DNA of 40,958 nucleotides from Verrucomicrobiaceae bacterium (GCA_027483175.1 JAIXVE010000353.1:1-40958), one strand, 5' to 3'. Counted from the first letter of the stretch, positions 7,202-16,551 are shown. The notes: generated by a model from the sequence alone, not told the origin. Translations and numbers: made by a program.

Positions 7202-8419
7202 TCACAACTCCCCGCTGAACGCCTCGTGCAGCAGCGACTTCTTCAACGCCGCCAGCGCCGCCAGCTTTTGCCGGTAGAGGCCGGCAAGGCGCTGGGTTTC
7301 GGTGGAAAGGGCGTCGAGGTGCGAAACAATTTGCGATTGCTCGGCAAGTTTCGGCGCAGCAACTGGAAGAAGACGCAAATCCTCAATATTGATGCCGACA
7401 TACGCCGCGCCTTTCTTTACCCCGCCAAGCCACTGCTGGCTGACTCCTGAGCCAATAAGATAAGAAAGAAACGAAGGGTTCATGCGTTCCTGATCGACGG
7501 GAACAACCGCAACTTCGCGAGAAACGTTCCAACCTGACATCTCAGCTCCGGCTACAGCGACACCGCCGAGAGTACCGCGCACGTTTACCAATACTTCCCC
7601 CCCTTTGAGGATAGTGCGGGAATACTCAGCCGAAAGAGCTGGCTTAATACGCTTCATCCCTTCGGTTTCTATACGCAGCCACCGAACGTTGCTTGTGCGA
7701 AGGCATGGCACACCGCTCGAGGTTTCATCACCGAGTTTGATAACGCCGTATGTGATTACTCGCGAGGATTCGCACAACTCAACTAGCGGCTTCTCCACCC
7801 ACCCTTTCCCCCGCTGAGAGAAAACGGATTGGAGGTGGCTTTCAAACAGGGCACGGGCGTTTTGGAGGTTCTTTTCGACGTTGGCTTGCGCGGTGGCGAG
7901 CCCCGCAAACGCTTCGCCCAGCACGCCGACGATCCGCCGCTGCTCGGCCAGCGGGGGGACGGGGATGGAATACTCTTCAATGAACTCTTTTGAGACGCGC
8001 TTATGTCCGACTGCCCCGCTCATTCGCGCCGCTCCTTCGGTTCTGAACGTCTCGTGCGAGAGCAAGTAATACAGCCATTCCTTGCTCAAGGAACGGTCCG
8101 GCCGGAAAACAATATATTCGCTAGAACCAAAACCCACGCCATTCTTGAGACCTGAAGCGATGCCCAGCTTTCCATTTTCGAAACATGGTGTGATTTTGGC
8201 GAGGAGCACGTCTCCTTCCGCAAAATAGGTGTAGCTGCCCACGACCTCGCCCAGGGCTTTCGTTTGAGTGGGAGTTGCGAGCATTTGATCAATACCCAGC
8301 GCCTCCATCGGAAGGAACGAAACAAGGTCTGAATCGACCAGTTTTTCACGAGCTTCGGACTTCGGCGGCTTTATCTGACAAATTTCCGCCAGCTTCTTTC
8401 TTTCCCACCCCTTCTTCAT
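7202..8419 (-). CDS. hsdS: Type I restriction-modification specificity subunit
   Basis: DNA-recognition subunit of the type I enzyme, 405 residues, of usual length. It has the two-target-domain layout. The first half-site domain spans roughly residues 1-170 and ends with the conserved PVPPLAEQRRIV and a spacer helix (GLATAQANVEKNLQNARALFESHLQSVF). The second begins at GWVEKPLVELCE and ends with APKLAEQSQIVSHL and a second helix (ETQRLAGLYRQKLAALAALKKSLLHEAFSGEL). The target sequence cannot be read from the protein. The start overlaps the hsdM stop (ATGA, 8416-8419). The protein pairs with two HsdM subunits to form the methyltransferase, and the HsdR subunits join to form the nuclease. Confidence 0.95.
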   Translation of the reverse strand: MKKGWERKKLAEICQIKPPKSEAREKLVDSDLVSFLPMEALGIDQMLATPTQTKALGEVVGSYTYFAEGDVLLAKITPCFENGKLGIASGLKNGVGFGSSEYIVFRPDRSLSKEWLYYLLSHETFRTEGAARMSGAVGHKRVSKEFIEEYSIPVPPLAEQRRIVGVLGEAFAGLATAQANVEKNLQNARALFESHLQSVFSQRGKGWVEKPLVELCESSRVITYGVIKLGDETSSGVPCLRTSNVRWLRIETEGMKRIKPALSAEYSRTILKGGEVLVNVRGTLGGVAVAGAEMSGWNVSREVAVVPVDQERMNPSFLSYLIGSGVSQQWLGGVKKGAAYVGINIEDLRLLPVAAPKLAEQSQIVSHLDALSTETQRLAGLYRQKLAALAALKKSLLHEAFSGEL

Positions 8420-9900
8420 ACCAGCAGCCCCTTGATAGATTTCAGCACCTCCGCACTCTCGGCGTCCAGCGCGGCGATTTCCTCCATGATCTGCTGCGGA
8501 CTACGGTGGGTGATCTCCTCTCCGCCGTCCGGGTTCTTCACCGAGAGATCGTAGGTCTTCCTGTCGATGTCCTTCACCTCCACGCTCCAGCTCTTCGGCG
8601 AATCCTCCAACCGCTTCTGCCGGTCAATGAAGTCACTGAGGTCCGCATCATTGAGCGGGTTGGTCTTCCCCAGGTTGCGGCCGGGATCGAGTTGGTAGTA
8701 CCAGATTTTCTTGGTGGGAGCGCCCTTGTCAAAAAACAGCACGACTGTCTTCACCCCCGCCCCCTGAAACGTTCCGCCAGGGCAGTCGAGCACGGTGTGG
8801 AGGTTGCAGCTCTCCAGCAGCAGCTTCCTCAAGCTCACGGAAGCATTGTCAGTGTTGCTCAGAAACGTGTTCTTGATGACAATGCCCGCCCGTCCCCCAG
8901 CCTTGAGAATCTTGATGAAATGCTGGAGGAAAAGGAAGGCTGTCTCGCCGGTGCGGATCGGGAAATTCTGCTGAACCTCGGGCCGCTCCTTGCCGCCGAA
9001 GGGAGGATTCGCCAGCACAATGTGATAACGGTCCTTCTCCTGAACGTCGGCGAGGTTTTCCGTGAGGGTGTTGGTGTGAATGATGTTCGGGGCCTCAACC
9101 CCGTGCAGGATCATGTTCATCACGCCGATCACGTAAGCGAGAGACTTCTTCTCCTTGCCGTAAAACGTCTTCGTCTGGAGCGTAACCAGATCCTTGGTGG
9201 TGAGCTTCGCGGAGCCTTTAAGGAAATCGTACGACTCGCAAAGGAAGCCGCCGGAGCCGCAGGCCCCGTCGTAGATCGTTTCCCCGATCTTCGGCTCAGT
9301 CACCCGGATCATCGCGCGAATGAGCGGGCGCGGAGTGTAGTACTCGCCGCCGTTCCGTCCGGCATTCCCCATGTTCTTGATCTTGGTCTCGTAGAGGTGG
9401 GAAAGCTCGTGCTTCTCGACCTGCGAGCCGAAGCGCAGCTCGTCGATGTGATCGATGATCTCGCGAAGGTTGTAGCCGCTCTGGATGCGGTTCTTGATCT
9501 CGCTGAAGATCTCCCCGATCTTGTATTCGATGGTGTCCGGACCAGTGGCGCGATTCTTGAATCCCTGAAGGTAGGGAAAGAGCCTGCCGTTCACGAAGTC
9601 CGTGAGGTCGTCCCCGGAGAGCGCCTTGTTGTGATCAATCCTCCCGTCCTTGCCCTTGGGAGCCGCCCACGTCCCCCAGCGGTACGGCACATCGAGAATG
9701 TAGCTGTATTTCTTCCCGGTAAGGGCAGCCTCGGTCCCTTTATCGGTCTCAAGCGCGTCCAGGTACTTCAGGAAGAGCAGCCACGAGGATTGCTCGGTGT
9801 AGTCGAGTTCGCTCGTGCAGCCGGCATCCTTCCAGAGCACGTCGTCGATATTCCTGAATGTCTGTTCGAACATGAGTTGGAGCGGGGAGTGGGTGCGCAC
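8416..9900 (-). CDS. hsdM: Type I restriction-modification methyltransferase subunit
   Basis: N6-adenine DNA methyltransferase subunit of the type I system, 494 residues from the GTG at 9900. The N-terminal HsdM_N domain (FEQTFRNIDDVLWKDAG) is followed by the catalytic domain with the S-adenosylmethionine motif DGACGSGGFL and the catalytic NPPF motif. GGEYYTPRPL precedes motif I, as usual in the family. The stop codon TGA at 9904-9906 limits the frame. The GTG at 9900 follows a purine-rich GGAGATGGAGATCTGAGAA and is plausible; the ATG at 9873 (MFEQTF) is the alternative and would give 485 residues. It is the first gene of the operon, so the promoter should lie in 9901-10190. Confidence 0.95.
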   Translation of the reverse strand: MRTHSPLQLMFEQTFRNIDDVLWKDAGCTSELDYTEQSSWLLFLKYLDALETDKGTEAALTGKKYSYILDVPYRWGTWAAPKGKDGRIDHNKALSGDDLTDFVNGRLFPYLQGFKNRATGPDTIEYKIGEIFSEIKNRIQSGYNLREIIDHIDELRFGSQVEKHELSHLYETKIKNMGNAGRNGGEYYTPRPLIRAMIRVTEPKIGETIYDGACGSGGFLCESYDFLKGSAKLTTKDLVTLQTKTFYGKEKKSLAYVIGVMNMILHGVEAPNIIHTNTLTENLADVQEKDRYHIVLANPPFGGKERPEVQQNFPIRTGETAFLFLQHFIKILKAGGRAGIVIKNTFLSNTDNASVSLRKLLLESCNLHTVLDCPGGTFQGAGVKTVVLFFDKGAPTKKIWYYQLDPGRNLGKTNPLNDADLSDFIDRQKRLEDSPKSWSVEVKDIDRKTYDLSVKNPDGGEEITHRSPQQIMEEIAALDAESAEVLKSIKGLLV

Positions 9901-10271
9901 TTCTCAGATCTCCATCTCCGGGCGGGCATGGTTCGGAAGGAACGCTTTACTGGTTCCAGTTCCTATAGCCGGCCGCCGCCCTCTGTCAGCCGATTTCCTC
10001 GGCAATCCTGCGCAACATCCACCACACCAGAGCGTCCCTGATTTCGGCCCCCCCAGCCTTCCCTTCCCCTGTTCACATGAGAGGGATGCCTTCATTGCCG
10101 CCCGCGACATCGCGGACTAAGCCGGGCTCCCGCTTGTCCCCGCCATGGCCACGCAGGACGTGAAGCACTTCGGTTCGGCCACCCGCTTCCCCATCCCGCA
10201 GGGATGACGGCTCGTAGCCGGCCGTCGAGCAACGCGACACCACCGGAATCACGCACCCAACATCCCCCCTC
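9901..10271. other. Gene-free stretch upstream of hsdM
   Basis: No convincing gene in 371 bp. A 68-codon minus-strand frame ends just before hsdM but has an unnatural composition. The interval should hold the promoter of the minus-strand hsd operon, though no clean -35/-10 pair stands out. The distal third carries the repeat described at 10192-10258. The interval marks a compositional boundary: the C-over-G excess on the + strand is weak to the left and very strong to the right. Confidence 0.45.
10192..10258. repeat. REP-like intergenic repeat, right copy
   Basis: Second copy of the hairpin repeat seen at the left end. It contains ATCCC-GCA-GGGAT, then GATGACGG, then GAGCAACGCGACACCACCGG, in the same orientation as the copy at 144-200. 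The internal spacer differs (CTCGTAGCCGGCCGTC against CACCCAGCCGGTGGTT), so the copies are related but not recent duplicates. Together they bracket the defence island. Confidence 0.6.
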
Positions 10272-11924
10272 CTACCTCCCTCCCAGATACCCCCGCGCCA
10301 GCACCTCGCCCAACGCCCTGATCCCCGACGCCGTAATCACCAGTTGCTCCTCCTGCACCGGCAGATCGAACGCCTTCAGGTGAATCACCCCTTGGTCCTC
10401 AGCCGCTAGCGCCGCAATCTTCGCCGTCACATCCATCCGATTCAGATCCTTCGAATCCGTCGGTGGTTGCTGACTGACATACCACTTCAACCCGGGCAAC
10501 CCCAGGTCCTCCCGGCTCTTCACCACCATCGCCTGCAGCCACTTCGCCGCATTGCTCCGGTATGGCCAGAACGACATGTCGTTCTCTCCCGCATGATAGA
10601 AAATGCCCGCAACCTCCACCGCGTGCCCCTTCGCTTCCAGTTCCTTCACCGCTTCCCTCACAAATGCGATGAACTTCGGATACACATGCCGCGACACCGC
10701 ACTCGTGCCCTCCGGCGTCCAGTCATTCATCTGCGACCCACTGTCCGTGAACTTCGCCACCGCCACATTCCCGCCCACCTTCCCCTCCAGCGCCGCCCCG
10801 AAACTCAACTCCGGACCGAACGTGCCGTAGAACCCCGCCGGCCCCAGCGGCTCCCACCCGTCCGACACCTTGTACCCGCCCCCGATGCTGTACTTGTAAG
10901 CCACCCGCCGGTTGTCCTCAGCTAACTTCTCCCCACCCGGCAACCGCTTCAGATCCTCCGTGAACGCCCGCTCCCCTTCCATGTTCCGGTGCCCCGCCAG
11001 CACAAACAGCTTCACCTTGCTCCCCTTCTCATAAGGCCACGCCGGCAACGGCCTCGCCGTCCCTACCGGCTTCCCGATCGCCCGCAGATAAGCATCCGCA
11101 TAGTTCACCCCATGCTCCAGCTGACCCAGCGTCCCGTAATGATAGTGCAGCCCCTCGCCCCCGCCGATCTCCACCGCGTCGTGTGACGTCGGCACATAAT
11201 CCGCTAGCTCGTCTGCATCCGTCACCGCCCGCTGCCCGGTCCGGATCGCATACATATTCTCCCGATTGTCCATCCCCCACACCGTCTTCGTGCACAGCTC
11301 ACCCACATAAAACCGCAACCCCGGCACACCAAGGTCACGCCGCCACCGCGCCACAAATCGCTTCAGATTCTCCCCATACGCCGGCCGGAACTTCTCATCA
11401 AACATGTCGTTCTCCCCCTGATGCCACATGAATCCCTCCACCCGGTAAGGCACCTTCCGCTTCTCCAGCTCCGCCAGCGACGACCGCACCAACTCCAGCG
11501 CCAGCGGATAAAGCTTGAAACCCGTCGGCTCGTCAGGATTCCAATCCCCGCCCAGCGTCGTCCCCCCGGCCGCACACTTGATGACCGCCACCGGCGCTCC
11601 CGTCTCCTGCACCACCCGCCTCGCAAAACTCAGCTCCGGCCCCACCACTCCACCCACCGGCTGCAGCGCCACCCAACCCTTCGACTCCTCCTTCTCCTCA
11701 CGCCCCAGATTGTACGAAAACATCACCTTCTCCTGCGGCGCATCCAGTCCCGCAAACGGCGGAAACTTCCCGATGTCCTTCACCTTCGAATCCGACCCCA
11801 CCATATTCGACTGCCCGGCAAAGATGAACACCCTCACCGTCTTCGCATCCGTATCCGCAGCCGCACTCGAACGCACCGCCGGCAGCACCAGCAGCAACCC
11901 AACAATCAGACGCAGGCTTTTCAT
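10272..11924 (-). CDS. Secreted sialate O-acetylesterase-like protein with two SASA domains, second degenerate
   Basis: Predicted secreted carbohydrate esterase (SGNH-like SASA/DUF303 family), 550 residues from the ATG at 11924. That start gives a signal peptide (MKSLRLIVGLLLVLPAVRSSAAA). The first domain has the nucleophile block GQSNM (S39), a WHQGEND block and a C-terminal HYHYGTLGQLEHG block that supplies the histidine, so it should be active. The second domain repeats the layout (about residues 303-550). In it the nucleophile block reads GHRNM, with Arg313 in place of serine, FYHAGEND is kept, and the expected final histidine block is replaced by ITASGIRALGEVLA. This domain is probably a non-catalytic binding or scaffold domain. 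Neighbouring sulfatase and DUF6288 genes suggest polysaccharide breakdown. Confidence 0.88.
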   Translation of the reverse strand: MKSLRLIVGLLLVLPAVRSSAAADTDAKTVRVFIFAGQSNMVGSDSKVKDIGKFPPFAGLDAPQEKVMFSYNLGREEKEESKGWVALQPVGGVVGPELSFARRVVQETGAPVAVIKCAAGGTTLGGDWNPDEPTGFKLYPLALELVRSSLAELEKRKVPYRVEGFMWHQGENDMFDEKFRPAYGENLKRFVARWRRDLGVPGLRFYVGELCTKTVWGMDNRENMYAIRTGQRAVTDADELADYVPTSHDAVEIGGGEGLHYHYGTLGQLEHGVNYADAYLRAIGKPVGTARPLPAWPYEKGSKVKLFVLAGHRNMEGERAFTEDLKRLPGGEKLAEDNRRVAYKYSIGGGYKVSDGWEPLGPAGFYGTFGPELSFGAALEGKVGGNVAVAKFTDSGSQMNDWTPEGTSAVSRHVYPKFIAFVREAVKELEAKGHAVEVAGIFYHAGENDMSFWPYRSNAAKWLQAMVVKSREDLGLPGLKWYVSQQPPTDSKDLNRMDVTAKIAALAAEDQGVIHLKAFDLPVQEEQLVITASGIRALGEVLARGYLGGR

Positions 11925-12017
11925 AGATTCCCCCACCTTCTCCCCGCTTCCTCCCTCCCGCACAATCCAATTCCCTCAACCCGCTGCACCTCTTTCCACC
12001 CCACCCGCCCCCGCCCG

Positions 12018-14435
12018 TCACTCAGCCCCATCCTTCAAACCCACCAACTCCGGCGTCTCCGTCGACGCCTCGATCTCCGCAATCGTGTCGCGCACACACT
12101 TCGCCTTCCTCTTCATCAGCTCCCGCGGAAAATCCTTCTCATCCTTCGCAAAATACTCCGCAATCCTCCTCAACTCCGGAATCACCGCCTTCGCATGCGT
12201 CCCGTAACTCACCAGCACCTTCATTAGTAACGGCGTCCGCTCCTGACTGTCCCACGGATTCTGATCCCTCGTGTATTGCACACACGCCCCGATCCCTTCC
12301 TTAATCCGATGCTTCGCCAGCAACCGCAGCCCCTCCACCCGGATCCCATCCGCAAACATCTCCCCGCTCGGCGCAGGCGCGGCCACCGCCTCGTAGATCG
12401 CCGGCAGCAACGGCCGAATCTCCTCAGTCGATAGGTTCCGGTACACCGACCCAATCGCCCCGCGCGCCCGACCATCCTGATTCTTCAACCCAGCCCTCAC
12501 CGCCTTGTACAGCGCCGCACGGTCCACTCCCTTCAGCGAACGACTCAGCATCCCGTTCCCATGCTCCCCATTCGTATCGAACAACGCAAAACACAGATAC
12601 CGCTGCTGCATCCCCCGCGGATCCTTCTCCGCATCCACCTGCGCCAGCAGTTCCAGCAGTTGCGGCACTGCTCCCGCCGCAGCCTCCCCAATCCCCGCTA
12701 GCGCCTCTGCCGCCTTGATCCGCTCCCACAAATCATCCGCACTCAGTCGCAACCGCAGCGCACCGACCGCCGCCTCGCCTCGCCCGCCTAACTCCGCCAG
12801 CGCCTGACACGCGCCATACCGGCTCTCGATCTTCGGCGACTCCAGCAGCTTCACCAACTCACCCACCGGCACATCCTTCCGCCGCGCCATCGCCTTCGCC
12901 GCCCGTTCCCGCACCACCGGAGACCAGCTCCCTAGCCGCTCCAGCAGCTGCTCAACCGTCAGCTTTTCGTACACACCATACCGGTCACGGTCACTCCACC
13001 CCCGCCCGTCGCCGATCAGCGCCTCCGCACCAGCCGCGTCCACCTGCGACACCCCGCCCGCTCGCTTCCCCGTCAGAAAAATCTTCTTCAGCGGCATCGC
13101 ATACGCCAGCAGATAACCGCCACTCGCATCCCAGCCCGCATAACTGTCCCGCTCCGCCTCCGGCGGCCCCTGATGCGGAAACGCCCCGTCCCATCGCCGC
13201 GCCAGATCACCATACCATCCCCCGAACTCCCGCATCCACGCCCCCGCCGCCTGCGGACCCGACTGCGCCACTCCAGGCATCGCCCAAAGCATGTTGAAGA
13301 AATTCCCCGTGTGCCCCGTGTCCCGCTCCGCCCCGTGCGACGCCACACTCATCCGCGAAAAGAACTCCGCACCCTTCACCTCACCTAGCAAATGAAACAG
13401 CACCGCCGCCATCCCGCACTTCCCGTTGTCATCATGGTTCTGAATCCACGGGTGGTGATCCCCATAAGGAATCGCTCCCTTCCCGATGTAAAACCTCAGC
13501 AATCGCGCACTCAACTCGATCGCCCGTCCCACCTCCGGATCCTTCACCCCGGCCTCCCGCGCCAGCGCCAGCCCGATCGTCAGCGGCAACCCTGGCGAAT
13601 TCATCATCCCATACCCGCCAAGCCGACCATCACCCTTCGCAAACCCGTGCCCCCACGACCCAACCGCACTCTGCCCCTTCGCCGCCTCCAGCGCCAACCG
13701 CCGCAACCCGGGCATCGCCGCCTCATCACCCGTCGCCAGCACATACTCCGCCAGCAGAATCATCACATAACCATAGTGCCACGTCTGCATCGAATCCGAC
13801 TTGAACCCCGCCGCCCATTCCACCTCCCGTTTTACTAGCGGAAGATACTCCGCCTCACCGCTCGCCAGCAGCGCCAGCGCATTCAGCGACCGCTCGATCG
13901 GATCCTTCCCCTCAGCCTCCGCAGCCCTCGCCGCCAGCGCCTTGCATCCCAGCTCAAGAATCCGCTTCGACTTCTCACAATCGTACGGAGCCGTCGCCCC
14001 GTAACTCCCCAGCACCGGCAAATTCAAAACCACTTCCTCACTCTTTCCCTCACGCCAGCGCGTCACGGCCAGCTTCCCACCACCCCCCACCGTCTCCGCC
14101 ACCGTAATCGCCTTCCCCAACTCCATCCGAGGATCCACCGAAAACACCTTCCCCCCAACCCCGAGAATCACATCCCCAACCTTCATCAACCCATCCGCCG
14201 GCGACCCCTTCGCCACCTCCGTCACCGCAATCTGCCGCGCCGCCGTCGTCGCCATCCCCTCACTGAACATCCACCCACGCAATCCCGTTGGCCCCAGGTT
14301 CCAGTCATGCTCCGCCCGCGCCGGAATCGCTTCTCCCTTCGTAAAGTCAGGATTCTTCGCCTCCCCGGCAGCCATCACCGGAACCGTCACGGCTCCCAGA
14401 ACCGTCAGCATCATCACAAATGGCAGTAGTCTCAT
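12018..14435 (-). CDS. DUF6288-type secreted protein with PDZ, alpha-toroid and HEAT repeats
   Basis: An 805-residue exported protein. The N-terminal signal peptide is MRLLPFVMMLTVLGAVTVPVMA. A PDZ-like domain follows at about residues 45-140 (GLRGWMF, KGSPADGLMKVGDVILGVGGKVF). A long helical domain follows (about 150-460), with repeated glycine-rich turns typical of alpha/alpha toroids (GSWGHGF, GDGRLGGYGMMNSPG, HTGNFFNMLWAMPG). The C-terminal third is made of HEAT-like repeats (VRERAAKAMARR, SRYGACQALAELG, ERIKAAEALAGIGEAA). The family occurs in Verrucomicrobiota and Planctomycetota and has no established activity. It lies in the same direction as the SASA gene (93 bp) and the deleted sulfatase, so a shared role in glycan use is inferred. 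A 6-bp inverted repeat lies 39 bp upstream of the start. Confidence 0.85.
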   Translation of the reverse strand: MRLLPFVMMLTVLGAVTVPVMAAGEAKNPDFTKGEAIPARAEHDWNLGPTGLRGWMFSEGMATTAARQIAVTEVAKGSPADGLMKVGDVILGVGGKVFSVDPRMELGKAITVAETVGGGGKLAVTRWREGKSEEVVLNLPVLGSYGATAPYDCEKSKRILELGCKALAARAAEAEGKDPIERSLNALALLASGEAEYLPLVKREVEWAAGFKSDSMQTWHYGYVMILLAEYVLATGDEAAMPGLRRLALEAAKGQSAVGSWGHGFAKGDGRLGGYGMMNSPGLPLTIGLALAREAGVKDPEVGRAIELSARLLRFYIGKGAIPYGDHHPWIQNHDDNGKCGMAAVLFHLLGEVKGAEFFSRMSVASHGAERDTGHTGNFFNMLWAMPGVAQSGPQAAGAWMREFGGWYGDLARRWDGAFPHQGPPEAERDSYAGWDASGGYLLAYAMPLKKIFLTGKRAGGVSQVDAAGAEALIGDGRGWSDRDRYGVYEKLTVEQLLERLGSWSPVVRERAAKAMARRKDVPVGELVKLLESPKIESRYGACQALAELGGRGEAAVGALRLRLSADDLWERIKAAEALAGIGEAAAGAVPQLLELLAQVDAEKDPRGMQQRYLCFALFDTNGEHGNGMLSRSLKGVDRAALYKAVRAGLKNQDGRARGAIGSVYRNLSTEEIRPLLPAIYEAVAAPAPSGEMFADGIRVEGLRLLAKHRIKEGIGACVQYTRDQNPWDSQERTPLLMKVLVSYGTHAKAVIPELRRIAEYFAKDEKDFPRELMKRKAKCVRDTIAEIEASTETPELVGLKDGAE

Positions 14436-14473
14436 AACTTCAATCGGTTCGCTCGTCGCCGCGGCACCAATCC

Positions 14474-14494
14474 CCTGACTTTCCTTCTGTCAGG
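14474..14494. promoter_or_regulatory. Inverted repeat upstream of the DUF6288 gene
   Basis: CCTGAC, nine bases, then GTCAGG, perfectly symmetric, 39 bp upstream of the DUF6288 start in an otherwise gene-free 174-bp gap. It could be an operator or part of the 5' leader. No U-run follows on either strand, so a terminator is unlikely. The gap also holds an AT-rich stretch near 14540-14560 that could belong to the promoter. Confidence 0.25.
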
Positions 14495-14609
14495 CTCAGC
14501 ACCCCAGCCAACTCATCACTCAATTCTACCCGCTCCAACCAAAAACAAAACCTTTTCCTCCCACGCCAACCTGCCCAGCCTCGACCCTGGTCACCCCCCT
14601 TCGCCCCCG

Positions 14610-15335
14610 TCACCTCGTCGCCCGACTCCGCCCCGCCGCCACCGTCGCCTCCAGCAACGCCCGCAACTCCTTCACCTTCTCAGGCTCCTCCTCATACACA
14701 TTCTTCGTCTCCCCCGGATCCACTTCAAGATTGTACAGCTGGCACGGCGCGTCCGGCTTCGCGTCCGGCACCTCCAATCCCTTCAACTCCGGAACCTTCC
14801 CATACCGATTCCCCCCGGACCCCGCGTGATTCAGAAACTTCCACGTCCCCTGCCGAATCGAAAGCGTCTTCGCTCCGCCAAACGCCTGCACCAGCAGATA
14901 CGGCCGAATCGGCCCCGCATCCTCCCCTCGCCACGCCGGCAGCATGCTGAAACTGTCCTCCGCCGCCCCATCCGGCAGCTCGCACCCGATCACCTCCGCC
15001 ACCGTCGCCATCACATCCGTTAGGCTCGTCAACTGCCCGCTCACCGCACCCGCCTTCACCCTTCCCGGCCACCGCACCAGCAGCGGCACCCGGTGCCCGC
15101 CCTCCCAACTGTCCCGCTTCACCCCGCGCCAAGGCCGCGCCCCGTCGTGCCCATGATCCTCCCGCATGTGCACCACACTCGTCGTCTCCGGTCCATTGTA
15201 ACATCCCACATCCCCATACCCAAGATCGTCCGCCACAATCAGCACCACGTTAGGCCTCTCCCCCGACCGCACCTCCCCACTCAACAGCAACACCAGCACA
15301 GCACAGACAAGGTTCGGCAGATTCATCGTCTTCAT
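14610..15335 (-). CDS. Sulfatase remnant with in-frame internal deletion of the catalytic region
   Basis: A 241-residue sulfatase that joins the extreme N-terminus directly to the C-terminal half. Residues 1-24 are a signal peptide. [21 protein letters not shown] carries the two metal-binding aspartates D36-D37. At about residue 47 it jumps to [11 protein letters not shown]...GARPWRG, which in complete family members follows the late SDNGPE motif. The CxPSR sulfatase signature, whose cysteine becomes formylglycine, is absent. Family members are normally around 480 residues, so about half is missing, yet the frame is open to the end. The protein should be inactive as a sulfatase. An in-frame deletion with the junction at a shared Asn codon is the simplest explanation. 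Confidence 0.8.
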   Translation of the reverse strand: MKTMNLPNLVCAVLVLLLSGEVRSGERPNVVLIVADDLGYGDVGCYNGPETTSVVHMREDHGHDGARPWRGVKRDSWEGGHRVPLLVRWPGRVKAGAVSGQLTSLTDVMATVAEVIGCELPDGAAEDSFSMLPAWRGEDAGPIRPYLLVQAFGGAKTLSIRQGTWKFLNHAGSGGNRYGKVPELKGLEVPDAKPDAPCQLYNLEVDPGETKNVYEEEPEKVKELRALLEATVAAGRSRATR

Positions 15336-15402
15336 TCAGACACCCAGCCTACTGTCCGCCCACGCGCTTGTCACCCTCCCTCTCGCAACCACCACGCCCC
15401 TC

Positions 15403-16551
15403 CTACTTCCCATCACCCGGCTTCCCCTCTCCAGACTTCCCGTCTCCCGCCGCCTCCCTCATCTTGCCCATGAACTCACTGAACGACTGCGGCTCACCCT
15501 TCTCATAACTGTCCGCAAATCCCTTCAGCGCCGCCTCGGGAATCACTCCCATCCCCATTCCAGTCACCGCCTTCGCCGCCACCTTCGCCTCATCCTTCCT
15601 ACCCAGCTTCCACAACGCCTGCGCCAGCGCAATCTTCTCAAACGGCCCCATCGCCTGCCGCTCCTCACCCGGCTCATCACCAAGGCTCTCCACCGCCGCC
15701 TCAAGCGCCTTGACCGCACCCGCATCCCCCGTCCCCCCGATCATCTCCACCACCATCATCGCCGCCGCCCGCATCGTCAGGCCATCCCCATCGCCCCGCA
15801 GCAGCGCCGCCACCGCTTCCCACTGCTTGCGCTTCGCCGCCAGCATGCACTTCATGTACCCTAGCATCGCATAATCCGGATCAAGACCCTCGATCTGCCC
15901 GAGAATCTCCTCCGCCTTGCCTTCATCCCCCTCCATCGCCTCCGAAAATTTCCCGCTCAGCACCGCAATCTCCTCCTTGCTGCCCTCCGCCTTCCGCAAC
16001 CGCTTCAGCAGCTTCTCCTCCCGCTCCCCTCCCGCCAGCAGCGCCTCCACCATCTCCTCCTTCAATGACGCAGGATGAATCCCGAACAGAAACTTCCCGT
16101 CCTTCACCACAAACGCATACGGAATGCTCTTGATCCCCGTCGTCTCTAGCCAATCCCGCTCGAACACCCCTCCCTTCCCCACATACGCCACCGGATAAGA
16201 CATCCCTTTGCCCTTCTTCTTCGCAAACGCCGCCGCCTTCTCCCGTCCATCCTCAAACACATTCATCCCGAATACCTCAAGCCCCTTCTCATGGTACTTG
16301 TCGAACAGTTTGTCCATGTGCGGAATCGCCGCCACACACGGCCCGCACCACGTCGCCCAGCACTCGAACACATACACTTTCCCCGGCACCCATCGCTCCG
16401 GCGCAGCGCCCGTCACAAAGTCCGCCTTGCCCACCGCATCAGGCACCACCGCATCCCCCGGACTCAGCGCCATCACAGGCAGGGTCGCAACAGTCGCCAG
16501 CATGGCAGTGATCAGTACTCTTGGTGTGTTCTTCATAATCTTATCAATCAT
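15403..16551 (-). CDS. TlpA-like thioredoxin-fold protein with helical C-terminal extension
   Basis: Exported thiol-disulfide oxidoreductase-like protein, 382 residues. The hydrophobic N-terminus (VLITAMLATVATLPVMA) is a signal peptide or anchor. The thioredoxin domain has the active site W68-C-G-P-C72 and a cis-proline region (GIKSIPYAFVV). After about residue 170 comes a helical, TPR-like region (EEKLLKRLRKAEG, DPDYAMLGYMKCMLAAKRKQWEAVAALL) and a low-complexity GDGK tail. The first ATG overlaps the stop of the upstream sigma factor gene (ATGA), so the two are translationally coupled; a second Met at codon 6 would also give a good signal peptide. Likely role: envelope redox or metal-linked stress handling under control of the coupled sigma factor. 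This link is inferred. Confidence 0.85.
   Translation of the reverse strand: MIDKIMKNTPRVLITAMLATVATLPVMALSPGDAVVPDAVGKADFVTGAAPERWVPGKVYVFECWATWCGPCVAAIPHMDKLFDKYHEKGLEVFGMNVFEDGREKAAAFAKKKGKGMSYPVAYVGKGGVFERDWLETTGIKSIPYAFVVKDGKFLFGIHPASLKEEMVEALLAGGEREEKLLKRLRKAEGSKEEIAVLSGKFSEAMEGDEGKAEEILGQIEGLDPDYAMLGYMKCMLAAKRKQWEAVAALLRGDGDGLTMRAAAMMVVEMIGGTGDAGAVKALEAAVESLGDEPGEERQAMGPFEKIALAQALWKLGRKDEAKVAAKAVTGMGMGVIPEAALKGFADSYEKGEPQSFSEFMGKMREAAGDGKSGEGKPGDGK

Noticed and set aside
8275-10041. 588-codon plus-strand frame across hsdS and hsdM
   Set aside because: Antisense shadow of two confidently identified genes.
9904-10110. 68-codon minus-strand frame just before hsdM
   Set aside because: Composition is irregular (Gly/Arg/Cys/Pro) with no motif, and the region is better explained as promoter and leader.
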